Shown: positions 1-7,419, counted from the first letter of the stretch. The stretch is 10,581 bases of DNA from Methanomassiliicoccaceae archaeon (GCA_009778265.1 WRKA01000162.1:1-10581); one strand, 5' to 3'. The notes: generated by a model from the sequence alone, not told the origin. Numbers and translations: made by a program.

Positions 1-2696
1 GAGGAGGATACAAGAGCGCGTTCAACGACTTCGCGGTCAACATCGCCGCAGAGAGGATAAGGGATGCGGAGGCCGTGGGCGCCGAGATAATAGCGACCGC
101 GTGTCCGTTCTGCGTTCTCAACCTGAACGCCGGAGCGAAGAAGATAGGGTCGAAGGTCAAAGTGATGGACATCTCCGAGATACTGCTGAAAGTTACAGCG
201 CCGATAGAGGCCAGCGCCGCCGTCGCGCCGGCGCCCGCACCGGCTCCGGCACCCGTACCGGAGGTCGTCAAAGAGGTACCGAAGCCGGTCGTGGTGGAAG
301 AACCCCCGCCCGCACCCGTACCGGAGGTCGGCGAATGGGACGATCTCATTCTGGACACCCCGGAATCCAGGCTCAGGAGGATATTGTGGAAACGCGGGTA
401 CAGGTACAGAAGGAACTACGGCGATGATAAGATAACTATCGCATATCCGAAACCCCTTGCCGCGATATTCGTGAGCGATGAACGCGATCCAGAGACCGAT
501 CTGAGACTCATGGACCAGAAATGGTCGCTGATCAGGTTCATCAACAGCGAAATGTCCGACGATTCCGAAAAAGAGGCGCAGATCGTCATAGACCTGCTGA
601 ACAGAAGGGACGCGGGCGCCGCGGCCGAGGCCGCCAAGTTCGCTGAGCCGGAACCGATCCCGGAACCGACCGAAGAAGCGGAAGAAGAGATGGAACTTGA
701 CACTCCGGAGTACAGGCTCAGGAGGATATTGTGGAGACGCGGTTACAGGTACAGAAGGAACTACGGCGACGACAATATCACGATCGCCTATCCGAATTCC
801 GATGTCGCCGTGTTCGTGAGCAAAGATCCGGATTACGGCACCGACCTGAGACTGATCGACAAAGGATGGTCGCTCCTCAGATTCTATGAAGCGGACATGA
901 CGGATTCCGAAAAAGAGGCGGAGATCGTCATAGACCTGCTGAACAGAAGGGATGCTGCTGCTGCGGCCGCTGCGGCGAAGGCTGTGCCCAAGGCTACGCC
1001 CGTGCCCGCGGAAGAGGAGGAGGACAACGATATCTTCGCCGAAGAGACGCCTCAGGACAGCGCCGATCTGAAGCTCAGAAGAAGGCTCTGGAGACGCGGT
1101 TACAGGTACCGGAAACAATACGGCGATGAAAAGATGAACGTCGCCTACCTCAAAGCGAAAGTGTGCGCGTTCGTCAGCAAAAAGGATGACAACAGAACGG
1201 ACGACGCGTTAAGAGGAGAAGGATGGACCGTACTCAGGTTCAGAGAAGCGGACGTCACGGACGCGGTCAAAGAAGCTGACGCGGTGATCGCGGCGATAGA
1301 GGACAGCTTCGACGCTCACTGCGCAGAATATCTGACTGCGGCGGCGGAGGAACATGACGACGACGTCCTTGCGGACGAGATGCCCAGCGACTGCGCCGAC
1401 CTTAAGATCAGGAGGATATTGTGGAGACGCGGTTACAGGTACCGGAAGCATTACGGGAAGGACGATATCACCATCGCCTTCCTTAAGGCCAAGGTGGCGG
1501 CGTTCGTAGGTCCGGAAGCAAAGAACAGGGACACCGACGACGGCCTTAAGAAAGAGGGCTGGAACGTTCTGAGATTCAAAGATGCGGACGTGACCGACGG
1601 CAAGAAAGAGGCGGAAAGGATCATAACCGCCATCGAAAAAAGTCTGAACTCGATGATGAACGAGGACCTTCCCGCCAAAGGAAAAGTGAAGGTTGACGAG
1701 GATGTCCTGAAAGAAGAGAAAGCGGACGACCCGGCCGACCTGAAACTGCGGAGACTGCTGTGGTGGGGCGGCTACAGGTACAGACGCAAATACGGAAGAG
1801 AGAAGATAACCGTCGCATTCAGGAGAGCTAAGGTAGGCGCATTCGTCTCGGCGGACGCGCACAGGCGCAAAGGCGACGATCAGCTCGTAAAGAGAGGATG
1901 GACGGTAATGAGGTTCAGGGAATCCAACATCACCGACGCCAAGAAAGAGGCGGCGAAGGTGATAGCCGCGGTGGACAGGAACCTCTACCTGCTGTCGAAA
2001 GGCATCATACCCGAGGGAGCGAACATCACGTGCACGGATGTCCTTGACCGCGACGTGGAAGAGAACACGCCGGAGTACAGGCTGAGGATGGCGCTGTGGC
2101 CCACTAACCGTTACAGGAAGAACTTCGGAGAGGAGAACATCGACATCGCGTACCCGGGTTCCAAAGTGGCGGTGTTCGTTTCCGACACGACCGACAGAAA
2201 ACCGTGCGACGACCGCCTCGAAGAGGATAACTGGGCGGTCCTCAGGTTCAAGGGAGTGAACATCACCGACGGTAAGAAAGAAGCGGAAAAGGTGATCGCG
2301 GCGATCGAAAAGAATAAAAAACTCGTCGACGCCATGGAATCGGAGAAGTACGACGTAGATAACATGGACGATCTTGCGTACCTTCTCGAGGACACCCCCG
2401 AACTCAGGGTCCGCAGGGCGGTCTGGAAGAAGAAACTGAGATACAGAAGGAACTACAGCCGGTACAAGATACACATGGCGTTCGTGAAGTGGCAGGTGGC
2501 CGCGTTCATCGACACCGATCCTAAGAAGAGACCGGTGGACGATACGCTGACGAGCAAAGGATGGATAGTCCTCAGGTTCAGGGAATCGGGTATCACCGAC
2601 GGTAAGAAAGAGGCGGAACAGATCTTTGAGGCTGTGAAGGAGAATAAAAAACTTCTGAAAAAGCCTAAAAAGAAGCCGGCGAAAAAGAAAGAATGA
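1..2696 (+). CDS. HdrD-type CCG domain fused to seven tandem Vsr-like (nuclease-fold) repeats; 5' end missing
   Basis: The reading frame is open from base 3 and ends at TGA 2694-2696, giving 897 visible residues; the start lies before the window. Residues 1-70 resemble the second half of a CCG domain as in heterodisulfide reductase HdrD and glycolate oxidase GlcF: TACPFCVLNL carries the CxxC that closes a cluster-binding CX(n)CCX(n)CxxC motif, followed by VKVMDISEILL. A Pro/Ala/Val linker (about 75-117) leads to seven repeats of about 86 residues starting near residues 118, 233, 352, 463, 576, 688 and 797, separated by acidic or Ala-rich spacers, and a Lys-rich tail. Each repeat follows LRRxLWxRGYRYR..YG..I.IA...VAAFV...D..L...GWxVLRF...ITD..KEA..VI, the pattern of Vsr endonucleases. 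Known: CCG domains bind [4Fe-4S] clusters in disulfide- or hydroxyacid-linked redox enzymes. Inferred: the repeats are inactive binding or scaffold modules. No membrane segment is seen. What the HdrD part reduces cannot be judged from this fragment. Confidence 0.85.
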   Translation, partial: GGYKSAFNDFAVNIAAERIRDAEAVGAEIIATACPFCVLNLNAGAKKIGSKVKVMDISEILLKVTAPIEASAAVAPAPAPAPAPVPEVVKEVPKPVVVEEPPPAPVPEVGEWDDLILDTPESRLRRILWKRGYRYRRNYGDDKITIAYPKPLAAIFVSDERDPETDLRLMDQKWSLIRFINSEMSDDSEKEAQIVIDLLNRRDAGAAAEAAKFAEPEPIPEPTEEAEEEMELDTPEYRLRRILWRRGYRYRRNYGDDNITIAYPNSDVAVFVSKDPDYGTDLRLIDKGWSLLRFYEADMTDSEKEAEIVIDLLNRRDAAAAAAAAKAVPKATPVPAEEEEDNDIFAEETPQDSADLKLRRRLWRRGYRYRKQYGDEKMNVAYLKAKVCAFVSKKDDNRTDDALRGEGWTVLRFREADVTDAVKEADAVIAAIEDSFDAHCAEYLTAAAEEHDDDVLADEMPSDCADLKIRRILWRRGYRYRKHYGKDDITIAFLKAKVAAFVGPEAKNRDTDDGLKKEGWNVLRFKDADVTDGKKEAERIITAIEKSLNSMMNEDLPAKGKVKVDEDVLKEEKADDPADLKLRRLLWWGGYRYRRKYGREKITVAFRRAKVGAFVSADAHRRKGDDQLVKRGWTVMRFRESNITDAKKEAAKVIAAVDRNLYLLSKGIIPEGANITCTDVLDRDVEENTPEYRLRMALWPTNRYRKNFGEENIDIAYPGSKVAVFVSDTTDRKPCDDRLEEDNWAVLRFKGVNITDGKKEAEKVIAAIEKNKKLVDAMESEKYDVDNMDDLAYLLEDTPELRVRRAVWKKKLRYRRNYSRYKIHMAFVKWQVAAFIDTDPKKRPVDDTLTSKGWIVLRFRESGITDGKKEAEQIFEAVKENKKLLKKPKKKPAKKKE
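231..350 (+). other. Pro/Ala/Val interdomain linker
   Basis: This segment encodes alternating Ala-Pro and Val-Pro-Glu units, with PAPVPEV occurring twice. A 19-base string is repeated exactly at 249-267 and 312-330. It joins the iron-sulfur domain to the first Vsr-like repeat. Such Ala-Pro linkers are usually extended and stiff, as in lipoyl-domain enzymes, and may hold the repeats away from the redox part (inference). Confidence 0.75.
354..614 (+). repeat. Vsr-like repeat 1
   Basis: Begins DTPESRLRRILW and ends LNRRDA. It has the GYRYR, IAYP and AIFV elements and the late WSLIRF strand. The position of the Vsr catalytic Asp is Thr (ITIAYP). It is closest to repeat 2, with which it shares whole segments such as EKEAQIVIDLLNRRDA. 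Confidence 0.8.
699..956 (+). repeat. Vsr-like repeat 2
   Basis: Begins DTPEYRLRRILW and ends LNRRDA, followed by a poly-Ala spacer. The catalytic Asp position is Thr (ITIAYP). Bases 718-752 are identical to 1408-1442 in repeat 4. Confidence 0.8.
1056..1310 (+). repeat. Vsr-like repeat 3
   Basis: Begins DSADLKLRRRLW. The Glu of the TPE motif is replaced by Asp, and the catalytic Asp position is Asn (MNVAYL). The helix after the last strand reads TDAVKEADAVIAAIE. It is of the LKAKVCAFV subtype, close to repeat 4. Confidence 0.8.
1389..1646 (+). repeat. Vsr-like repeat 4
   Basis: Begins DCADLKIRRILW. The catalytic Asp position is Thr (ITIAFL). It carries the GWNVLRF strand and the TDGKKEAERIITAIEKSL helix. 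At protein level it resembles repeat 3, but it shares a 35-base identical block with repeat 2. Confidence 0.8.
1728..1994 (+). repeat. Vsr-like repeat 5
   Basis: Begins DPADLKLRRLLWWGGYRYR. The catalytic Asp position is Thr (ITVAFR). The GWTVMRF strand and TDAKKEAAKVIAAVD helix are kept. Confidence 0.8.
2064..2327 (+). repeat. Vsr-like repeat 6 (keeps the catalytic-position Asp)
   Basis: Begins NTPEYRLRMALWPTNRYR, so the usual RGY turn is replaced by PTN. It is the only copy with Asp at the Vsr catalytic position (IDIAYP). The His expected after the next strand is absent: the sequence there reads AVFVSDTTD. Confidence 0.8.
2391..2666 (+). repeat. Vsr-like repeat 7
   Basis: Begins DTPELRVRRAVWKKKLRYR. 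The catalytic Asp position is His (IHMAFV). It is followed by a short Lys/Pro tail (KKPKKKPAKKKE) that ends the protein, which may bind nucleic acid or an acidic partner (inference). Confidence 0.8.
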
Positions 2697-2789
2697 TAAA
2701 TTCCTTTCACAAACACCTTAACTTTTATCTTTAGATCTGCAGCGGATGCTCCGCTACAGTAATATAATGAGAAACTCGTCATCACATCA
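2697..2789 (+). promoter_or_regulatory. Spacer with T-rich stretch and likely TATA box for the lhr gene
   Basis: After the stop codon, T-rich tracts around 2722-2733 could end the upstream transcript, because archaeal termination needs only U-runs. A TATA-like element, aatataat at 2761-2768, is centred about 26 bases before the proposed TTG start at 2790, the distance expected for a leaderless archaeal transcript. No Shine-Dalgarno site precedes the start. Confidence 0.45.
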
Positions 2790-5531
2790 TTGTCGTTCGA
2801 TCTCTTGGACAGGAGGGTCGCGGATGTTCTCGAAGGTATGAACATCTTTTCGCCGACCGATCCGCAGACTGACGTTATACCGAAGATACTGAAAGGTGAT
2901 AATGTTCTCCTTGTTGCTCCGACGGGTATCGGAAAGACGGAGGCCGTCATGCTTCCGATATTCGACATGCTCCTGAACACGCCGGGAAAAGGTATACGGT
3001 GCATATACGTGACACCGCTGAGAGCTTTGAACCGCGATATGCTGCGCCGCATGGAAGAGTTCGGAAATGCGTTGGGATTGAAAGTGGGGGTAAGACACGG
3101 CGATACCCCGGACAGCGAAAGGATGAGACAGTCCAGAGAACCTCCCGACATCCTGATCACGACGCCGGAGACGATGCAGGTCCTGTTCACAGGAAAACGG
3201 CTGCGCGAACATCTGAAGAATGTTAGATTCTTTGTCGTTGACGAGATACACGAATTAGCGACGGTGGAGAGAGGGGCGCAGCTCAGCGTCGCGATGGAAC
3301 GGCTTGTGATGCTCGCCGGCGAATTTCAGCGCATCGGTTCATCGGCGACCGTCGGCAATGTGGACGAGGTCGCAAAATTCCTCTCCGGCGCCGGCAGGAA
3401 CGTGATCGTATCGAAGCACGAAACGAAAAGAGATATGGTGCTGGAGATAGAATGCCCCGAACCTAAGGACGACGATCCCGTCCTTGAGGACAAATTACAG
3501 AGCGATCCCGATGTGATCGCGGTGATGAAAAGAGGGAAGGAGTGCATCGAGAACGGACGTTCGACGCTGTTCTTCGTGAACACCAGGGAAACGGCGGAGT
3601 GGCTGGCCGCCAGATATCATCTTCTGGATCCAGAATTTCAAATAGACGTGCATCACGGCTCCCTTTCAAAGGAGAACCGCGTGGAAATGGAAGAGATGTT
3701 CAAGAAAGGCGATCTGAAAGCATTGATATGCACCTCGTCGCTTGAACTCGGTATAGACGTCGGAACGACGGACCTCGTGATCCAGTACAATTCTCCGAGA
3801 CAGGTCTCGAGGATGATACAGCGTGCCGGAAGAGCGGGTCACCGTATCGGCGAAACGATACACGCTAAAATATTGGCCACCTCCCCGGACGAACTGCTTG
3901 AGGCCGCGGTCATAGGGCGGAGGACGGGAACGAAGGAACTGGAGAACAAGGCCGGAAGACCCAGACCGTTCACGGTGCTTGCGAATCAGCTCATCGCCAT
4001 GACCATGTCCTCGCGTATCAACCGCGAGGACGCGTTCGCGATATTCAAACGATCGCATTCGTTCCGCGATCTGCGCCGGGATGAGATGGATAACGTTCTC
4101 GAACAGCTGAGATCCATAAAAATGATATTCGAGGACGATAACGGATTCAGACGTTCCAGGAAGGGGATGGATTACTTTTACGATAACATCTCGATGATCC
4201 CGGACGAGAAGACGTTCCTTATACGCGACATCGGTACGCGCGGGATAATCGGAACGCTTGACGAGAGTTTCGTGGCAACGTTCGCGGAACCCTACGCGAT
4301 GTTCATCGCCAAAGGCAGGACCTGGAGGATAGTGGAGATGCGCGAGGACGAATTGCTGGTGGAAGCGTGCAGAGAGATAGGTTCCGTACCTTCCTGGACC
4401 GGCAGCGATATCCCCGTTCCGTATGAGGTCGCCATGGAAGTGGGACGTTTAAGGCGTCTGATGAACATAGACGATTACGATTGCGACGGCCCCGCGAAAC
4501 GGCGGATCCGCGAGTACATAGAAAAACAGAAAAAAGAGGCGGAGGTCCCGTCGGACGAGCTGGTCACGCTCGAGATCGGGGACAGGCTGGCAATAATAAA
4601 CTGCTGTTTCGGGACGTGTGTGAACGAAACGTTAAGTAAGATATATTCGGCGCTGCTTTCCGCGAGGCTTGGGGAGAGCGTCGGTATCTCCACCGATCCG
4701 TACCGCATAATAGTGGAACTTCCGAGGAACGTCGGAAAGGACGTTCTGCTTAACGCGCTTACATCGATACGCCCCGGGACGGTCGAATCGTTAACGAAGC
4801 TGACGATGCCCAATTCCTCGTATCTGAAGTGGAGGTTCGTCTATGTTGCAAAAAAATTCGGAATAATCGAAAAGGGCGCGGATCACCGGTACATGAATTT
4901 TTCACGCCTTTTCGAAACATACCGGGATACGCCGGCGTATGACGACGCGGTATCGAAAGTCCTGTGGGAGGACCTCGACGCCGAGAACGCCGAAAAAGCG
5001 ATCGCGGCGTTATCCGACGGAAGGATAAAGGTGAAAGTGACAAAGATGACGCCGATCGGTCTCGAGGGTGTTTCGCGGACAAAGGAACTGATGCAGCCGA
5101 TGAGGGCAGATCATACGATCCTTATGGCGATGAAGAAAAGACTTGAGGATGAGATCATGTACGCATCGTGCATAAGATGCCGCACCCAATGGAGGATGCG
5201 CGTCGGCGACGCTCCGAAAAGAGTGGTCTGCGGAAAATGCGGCGGCAGCATGGTCGCCGTTCTGAAGGAATACGAACGCGATAACATCAGACTGCTTTCT
5301 AAAAAGGAACCTGACGGAACGGAAAAGAACGAGATCCTGAGGATAACAAAGAACGCCAACCTTGTGAACGAGGACGGGAAAAAAGCTGTGCTCATTCTCA
5401 GCGGCAGAGGGATAGGGCCGGATTCCGCGTCACGTATACTCAGAAGGATGCACATCGACGAAGATGACCTCTTAAGAGATATCCTTGCGTCCGAGGTCCT
5501 TTACGCAAAGAATAAAAGGTTCTGGGACTGA
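2790..5531 (+). CDS. lhr: Lhr-family ATP-dependent superfamily 2 helicase
   Basis: A 913-residue DNA/RNA helicase of the archaeal Lhr type. Visible motifs in order are: Gln of the Q-like motif (Q26), Walker A APTGIGKT (43-50), Ia TPLRALNRD, Ib TTPET, Walker B DEIH (151-154), SAT (185-187), FFVNTRETAE (IV), SLELGIDVG (V) and QRAGRAGHR (344-352, VI). The following region fits the winged-helix and Lhr-core parts. A zinc knuckle near the C terminus has Cys 794, 797, 814 and 817 (CxxC-x16-CxxC). Known: Lhr enzymes unwind branched DNA or RNA:DNA hybrids and act in repair or RNA processing; the substrate here cannot be read from sequence. The TTG at 2790 is chosen because the frame is closed by TAA at 2760-2762, there is no ATG before residue 17, and residues 3-16 (FDLLDRRVADVLEG) match the usual Lhr N terminus. 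Starting at the ATG at 2838 would lose that part. Confidence 0.93.
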   Translation: MSFDLLDRRVADVLEGMNIFSPTDPQTDVIPKILKGDNVLLVAPTGIGKTEAVMLPIFDMLLNTPGKGIRCIYVTPLRALNRDMLRRMEEFGNALGLKVGVRHGDTPDSERMRQSREPPDILITTPETMQVLFTGKRLREHLKNVRFFVVDEIHELATVERGAQLSVAMERLVMLAGEFQRIGSSATVGNVDEVAKFLSGAGRNVIVSKHETKRDMVLEIECPEPKDDDPVLEDKLQSDPDVIAVMKRGKECIENGRSTLFFVNTRETAEWLAARYHLLDPEFQIDVHHGSLSKENRVEMEEMFKKGDLKALICTSSLELGIDVGTTDLVIQYNSPRQVSRMIQRAGRAGHRIGETIHAKILATSPDELLEAAVIGRRTGTKELENKAGRPRPFTVLANQLIAMTMSSRINREDAFAIFKRSHSFRDLRRDEMDNVLEQLRSIKMIFEDDNGFRRSRKGMDYFYDNISMIPDEKTFLIRDIGTRGIIGTLDESFVATFAEPYAMFIAKGRTWRIVEMREDELLVEACREIGSVPSWTGSDIPVPYEVAMEVGRLRRLMNIDDYDCDGPAKRRIREYIEKQKKEAEVPSDELVTLEIGDRLAIINCCFGTCVNETLSKIYSALLSARLGESVGISTDPYRIIVELPRNVGKDVLLNALTSIRPGTVESLTKLTMPNSSYLKWRFVYVAKKFGIIEKGADHRYMNFSRLFETYRDTPAYDDAVSKVLWEDLDAENAEKAIAALSDGRIKVKVTKMTPIGLEGVSRTKELMQPMRADHTILMAMKKRLEDEIMYASCIRCRTQWRMRVGDAPKRVVCGKCGGSMVAVLKEYERDNIRLLSKKEPDGTEKNEILRITKNANLVNEDGKKAVLILSGRGIGPDSASRILRRMHIDEDDLLRDILASEVLYAKNKRFWD

Positions 5532-5601
5532 CCGCCGAAAGACTATCAGAAAGCTATTTTTACTCTTGTACCAATGCTCTTTCCCGTGATGAAATTTCTG
5601 C

Positions 5602-5614
5602 TTTTACTGTAAAA
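5602..5614. promoter_or_regulatory. Perfect 13-base palindrome, candidate operator
   Basis: The sequence ttttac-t-gtaaaa is symmetric around base 5608. A partial copy of the left half (atttactg) recurs near 5634. It lies about 110 bases before the winged-helix start and 57 bases centre to centre from the second palindrome. The role as an operator is inference. Confidence 0.4.
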
Positions 5615-5657
5615 AAACATAGGCATTTACTGGTAGAAACTATATATCATTTATGCA

Positions 5658-5672
5658 TCATGTAATACATGA
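5658..5672. promoter_or_regulatory. Perfect 15-base palindrome, candidate operator
   Basis: The sequence tcatgta-a-tacatga is symmetric around base 5665. It sits about 25 bases upstream of the presumed TATA element for the gene at 5717, where a dimeric winged-helix protein could control transcription. The adjacent gene encodes such a protein, so autoregulation is plausible (inference). Confidence 0.5.
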
Positions 5673-5716
5673 CTCCAAATGTTAACTATAACTTTTACAA
5701 GCCTATGCGTTAGTCG

Positions 5717-5998
5717 ATGAACAAAGAATTAAAGGTTTCTGCATTGGAGGAGACCCATGCGCTAAAAATTCTTTTAATTCTTGGCACAAGAGGAAAAATG
5801 GTAAAGGGAGAGCTCGCCGCCTGTGTGGCGAAAGGCACCGTTGCAGTTCAGTCTAGAATAGAATCACTCGTTTCGGAGGGTCTGATCACCGAGACACAGG
5901 AAACGAAAAGGCCCTTCAGAAAATATATAAAACTGACGGAAAAGGGTGAAAAGATATCGAACCACATCGCCGAGATAGAAGCGGTCATGAGAACGTGA
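5717..5998 (+). CDS. Small winged-helix transcriptional regulator
   Basis: A 93-residue protein consisting of little more than a winged helix-turn-helix. Residues about 12-27 (HALKILLILGTRGKMV) form the first helix, KGELAACV and VAVQSRIESLVSEGLI the helix-turn-helix with recognition helix, ETKRPFRKYIKLTEKG the wing, and ISNHIAEIEAVM a closing helix that could form the dimer. This matches the general MarR/PadR-like or archaeal single-domain winged-helix layout; the exact family is not certain. No ligand or metal site is seen. It stands alone after lhr and convergent to the FAH gene. Two perfect palindromes upstream may be its own operators. The ATG at 5717 is used; no Shine-Dalgarno site is present. 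Confidence 0.85.
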   Translation: MNKELKVSALEETHALKILLILGTRGKMVKGELAACVAKGTVAVQSRIESLVSEGLITETQETKRPFRKYIKLTEKGEKISNHIAEIEAVMRT

Positions 5999-6046
5999 AA
6001 AATTCATCCGTATGTCAGAGGTCCGCAACGGCCGCCGATAATAAAA

Positions 6047-6667
6047 TCACACCACTCTGTTCCTCAGTACGCCGACGCCCGGTATCTTCGCTTCCGCGAT
6101 GTCCCCCTTCACCAGCGGACCGATCCCCTCGGGGGTCCCGGTAGCCATAATGTCCCCTTTCTCGATGGTAATGAATCTGGAAACGTATTCTATCAGTTCG
6201 TTCACGGTGAATATCATCATCGACGTGTTCCCTTTCTGTCTCAGCGTACCGTTCACCGACAGTTCGAGGTCCAGGTCACGAATGTCTCCGACGGAACCGA
6301 TCGGGACCGGATCGGTCATGGGTCCGAACGTGTCGATACCTTTGGCGATGCACCACGGATTGCCGTCGGCCCTCGCTTTGGTCTGCATGTCGCGTGCGGT
6401 GACGTCATTGAACACCGCAACATGCGAGACGTGGGACAACGCCTCCTCTTTCCGTATGTTCTTTCCTTTCTTTCCGAATATCAGTGCCAATTCGACCTCG
6501 TGATGTATCGCCCCGATACCCTCCACCGTAACAATATCGTCACCGTTGCCGATGAGACACGACGGCGGCTTGAAGAAGACTATCGGTTCTTTGGGAAGTA
6601 CCGCGTTCGTCTCGGACAGGTGCGATCGATAGTTCCATCCGATGCATATTATCTTACTCGGTCTCAT
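6047..6667 (-). CDS. Fumarylacetoacetate hydrolase (FAH) family protein
   Basis: A 206-residue single-domain FAH protein, near the size of FAHD1/YcgM. Seen: the early IGWNYRSH element, the metal-ligand motif HHEVEL with Glu57 and Glu59, NDVTARD with Asp88, the Lys109 of AKGIDTFGP, and the late GTPEGIGPLVKGD loop. The spacing Glu59-Asp88-Lys109 equals that of the FAHD1 metal ligands and catalytic Lys. Known: members are Mg2+/Mn2+-dependent and act on beta-keto acids (acylpyruvate hydrolysis, oxaloacetate decarboxylation) or as 2-keto-4-pentenoate hydratase-like enzymes. The specific substrate cannot be told here. Its ATG overlaps the rlmE stop codon (ATGA, 6664-6667), so the two are cotranscribed and probably translationally coupled, although no functional link between them is evident. 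Confidence 0.92.
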   Translation of the reverse strand: MRPSKIICIGWNYRSHLSETNAVLPKEPIVFFKPPSCLIGNGDDIVTVEGIGAIHHEVELALIFGKKGKNIRKEEALSHVSHVAVFNDVTARDMQTKARADGNPWCIAKGIDTFGPMTDPVPIGSVGDIRDLDLELSVNGTLRQKGNTSMMIFTVNELIEYVSRFITIEKGDIMATGTPEGIGPLVKGDIAEAKIPGVGVLRNRVV

Positions 6668-7338
6668 TCCAGATCCCCCTTTACCGTGAATTCCGCCGTC
6701 TTTATTTCCCTTTTGTCATCGTCCGCATCTTCGGGCCTGTGCCCCCTGAATCCTTTGGCTATGACGTAAACTTCCGATGATGTCGATCTCGTCGCATCCG
6801 GCGAGTGAACTTTCACGCTGCGGAACCTTATGTCCAAAGAATCCTTCACGTCCGGGAACATGTCGCCCATGAACACTTTGACGACCATCTTACCGTTCTT
6901 TTTGAGAACGTGGTCGGCCACGTTCACCGCATACGAACACAGATGTACCGATCTCGCGTGGTCCGTCGAATAGTGGCCGCCGACGTTCGGCGCCATATCC
7001 GACAGGACGACATCCGCTTTTCCCCCGAATCTTTCAAGTAATTCGTTCATCGTTCCTTTGTCGGTGATATCGCCGAGTATCGTGATCACGCCGTCTATCG
7101 GCCTTATCGGTCTGAGGTCCACACCGATCACCTTTCCGCCGCCGACCCTTTCTTTCGCTACCTGTAACCACCCGCCCGGTGACGCACCCAGGTCAACGAC
7201 GGAATCCCCCTCTTCGAATATTCCGAACCTGTCGTCGATCTGTATCAATTTGAAAGATGCCCTCGACCTGTAGTCCAGCTTCTTGGCCAGCCTGTAATAT
7301 TTCTCCTGTTTGTGTTCGGCGAGCCAGCGTTTCGTCAT
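6664..7338 (-). CDS. rlmE: 23S rRNA 2'-O-methyltransferase, RlmE/FtsJ family
   Basis: A 224-residue SAM-dependent methyltransferase expected to methylate the ribose of a uridine in the A-loop of 23S rRNA (U2552 in E. coli numbering). Seen: RSRASFKL with Lys30, the SAM-binding DLGASPGGW (49-57), VIGVDLRPI, SDMAPN with Asp114, VVKVF with Lys154 and SSEVYV with Glu189, which together form the family's K-D-K-E catalytic tetrad. The length and the missing extra domains fit the archaeal/bacterial RlmE type rather than larger eukaryotic Spb1 forms. The C-terminal tail after about residue 197 is charged and probably variable. The gene heads a two-gene unit with the FAH gene. A TATA-like element centred about 26 bases upstream of the ATG supports the start. 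Confidence 0.95.
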   Translation of the reverse strand: MTKRWLAEHKQEKYYRLAKKLDYRSRASFKLIQIDDRFGIFEEGDSVVDLGASPGGWLQVAKERVGGGKVIGVDLRPIRPIDGVITILGDITDKGTMNELLERFGGKADVVLSDMAPNVGGHYSTDHARSVHLCSYAVNVADHVLKKNGKMVVKVFMGDMFPDVKDSLDIRFRSVKVHSPDATRSTSSEVYVIAKGFRGHRPEDADDDKREIKTAEFTVKGDLE

Positions 7339-7360
7339 CTTCCGTACTATCGGATATGCG

Positions 7361-7370
7361 GATTTAATCT
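7361..7370 (-). promoter_or_regulatory. TATA-like box of the rlmE-FAH unit
   Basis: On the minus strand the sequence reads agattaaatc, centred about 26-27 bases before the ATG at 7338, as expected for a leaderless or near-leaderless archaeal promoter. Confidence 0.5.
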
Positions 7371-7419
7371 CTTCGCATTCTTAGCTGTCAAAAGATCTTC
7401 GGTCTCAGGGATCTCAACG

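Larger units (their letters stand above)
5532..5716. promoter_or_regulatory. AT-rich control region between lhr and the winged-helix gene
   Basis: No gene is seen here. A T-run near 5555-5562 may terminate lhr. The region becomes much richer in A+T than the surrounding genes. TATA-like sequence around 5686-5699 stands about 26 bases before the ATG at 5717, fitting a leaderless start with no Shine-Dalgarno site. Two perfect palindromes, listed separately, lie upstream of it. Confidence 0.5.

Noticed and set aside
1209..2474. A long open frame of 421 codons on the minus strand
   Set aside because: It lies wholly inside the repeat protein gene. Its openness follows from the codon bias of the Arg/Lys/Glu-rich repeats, and its product has no recognisable domain order.
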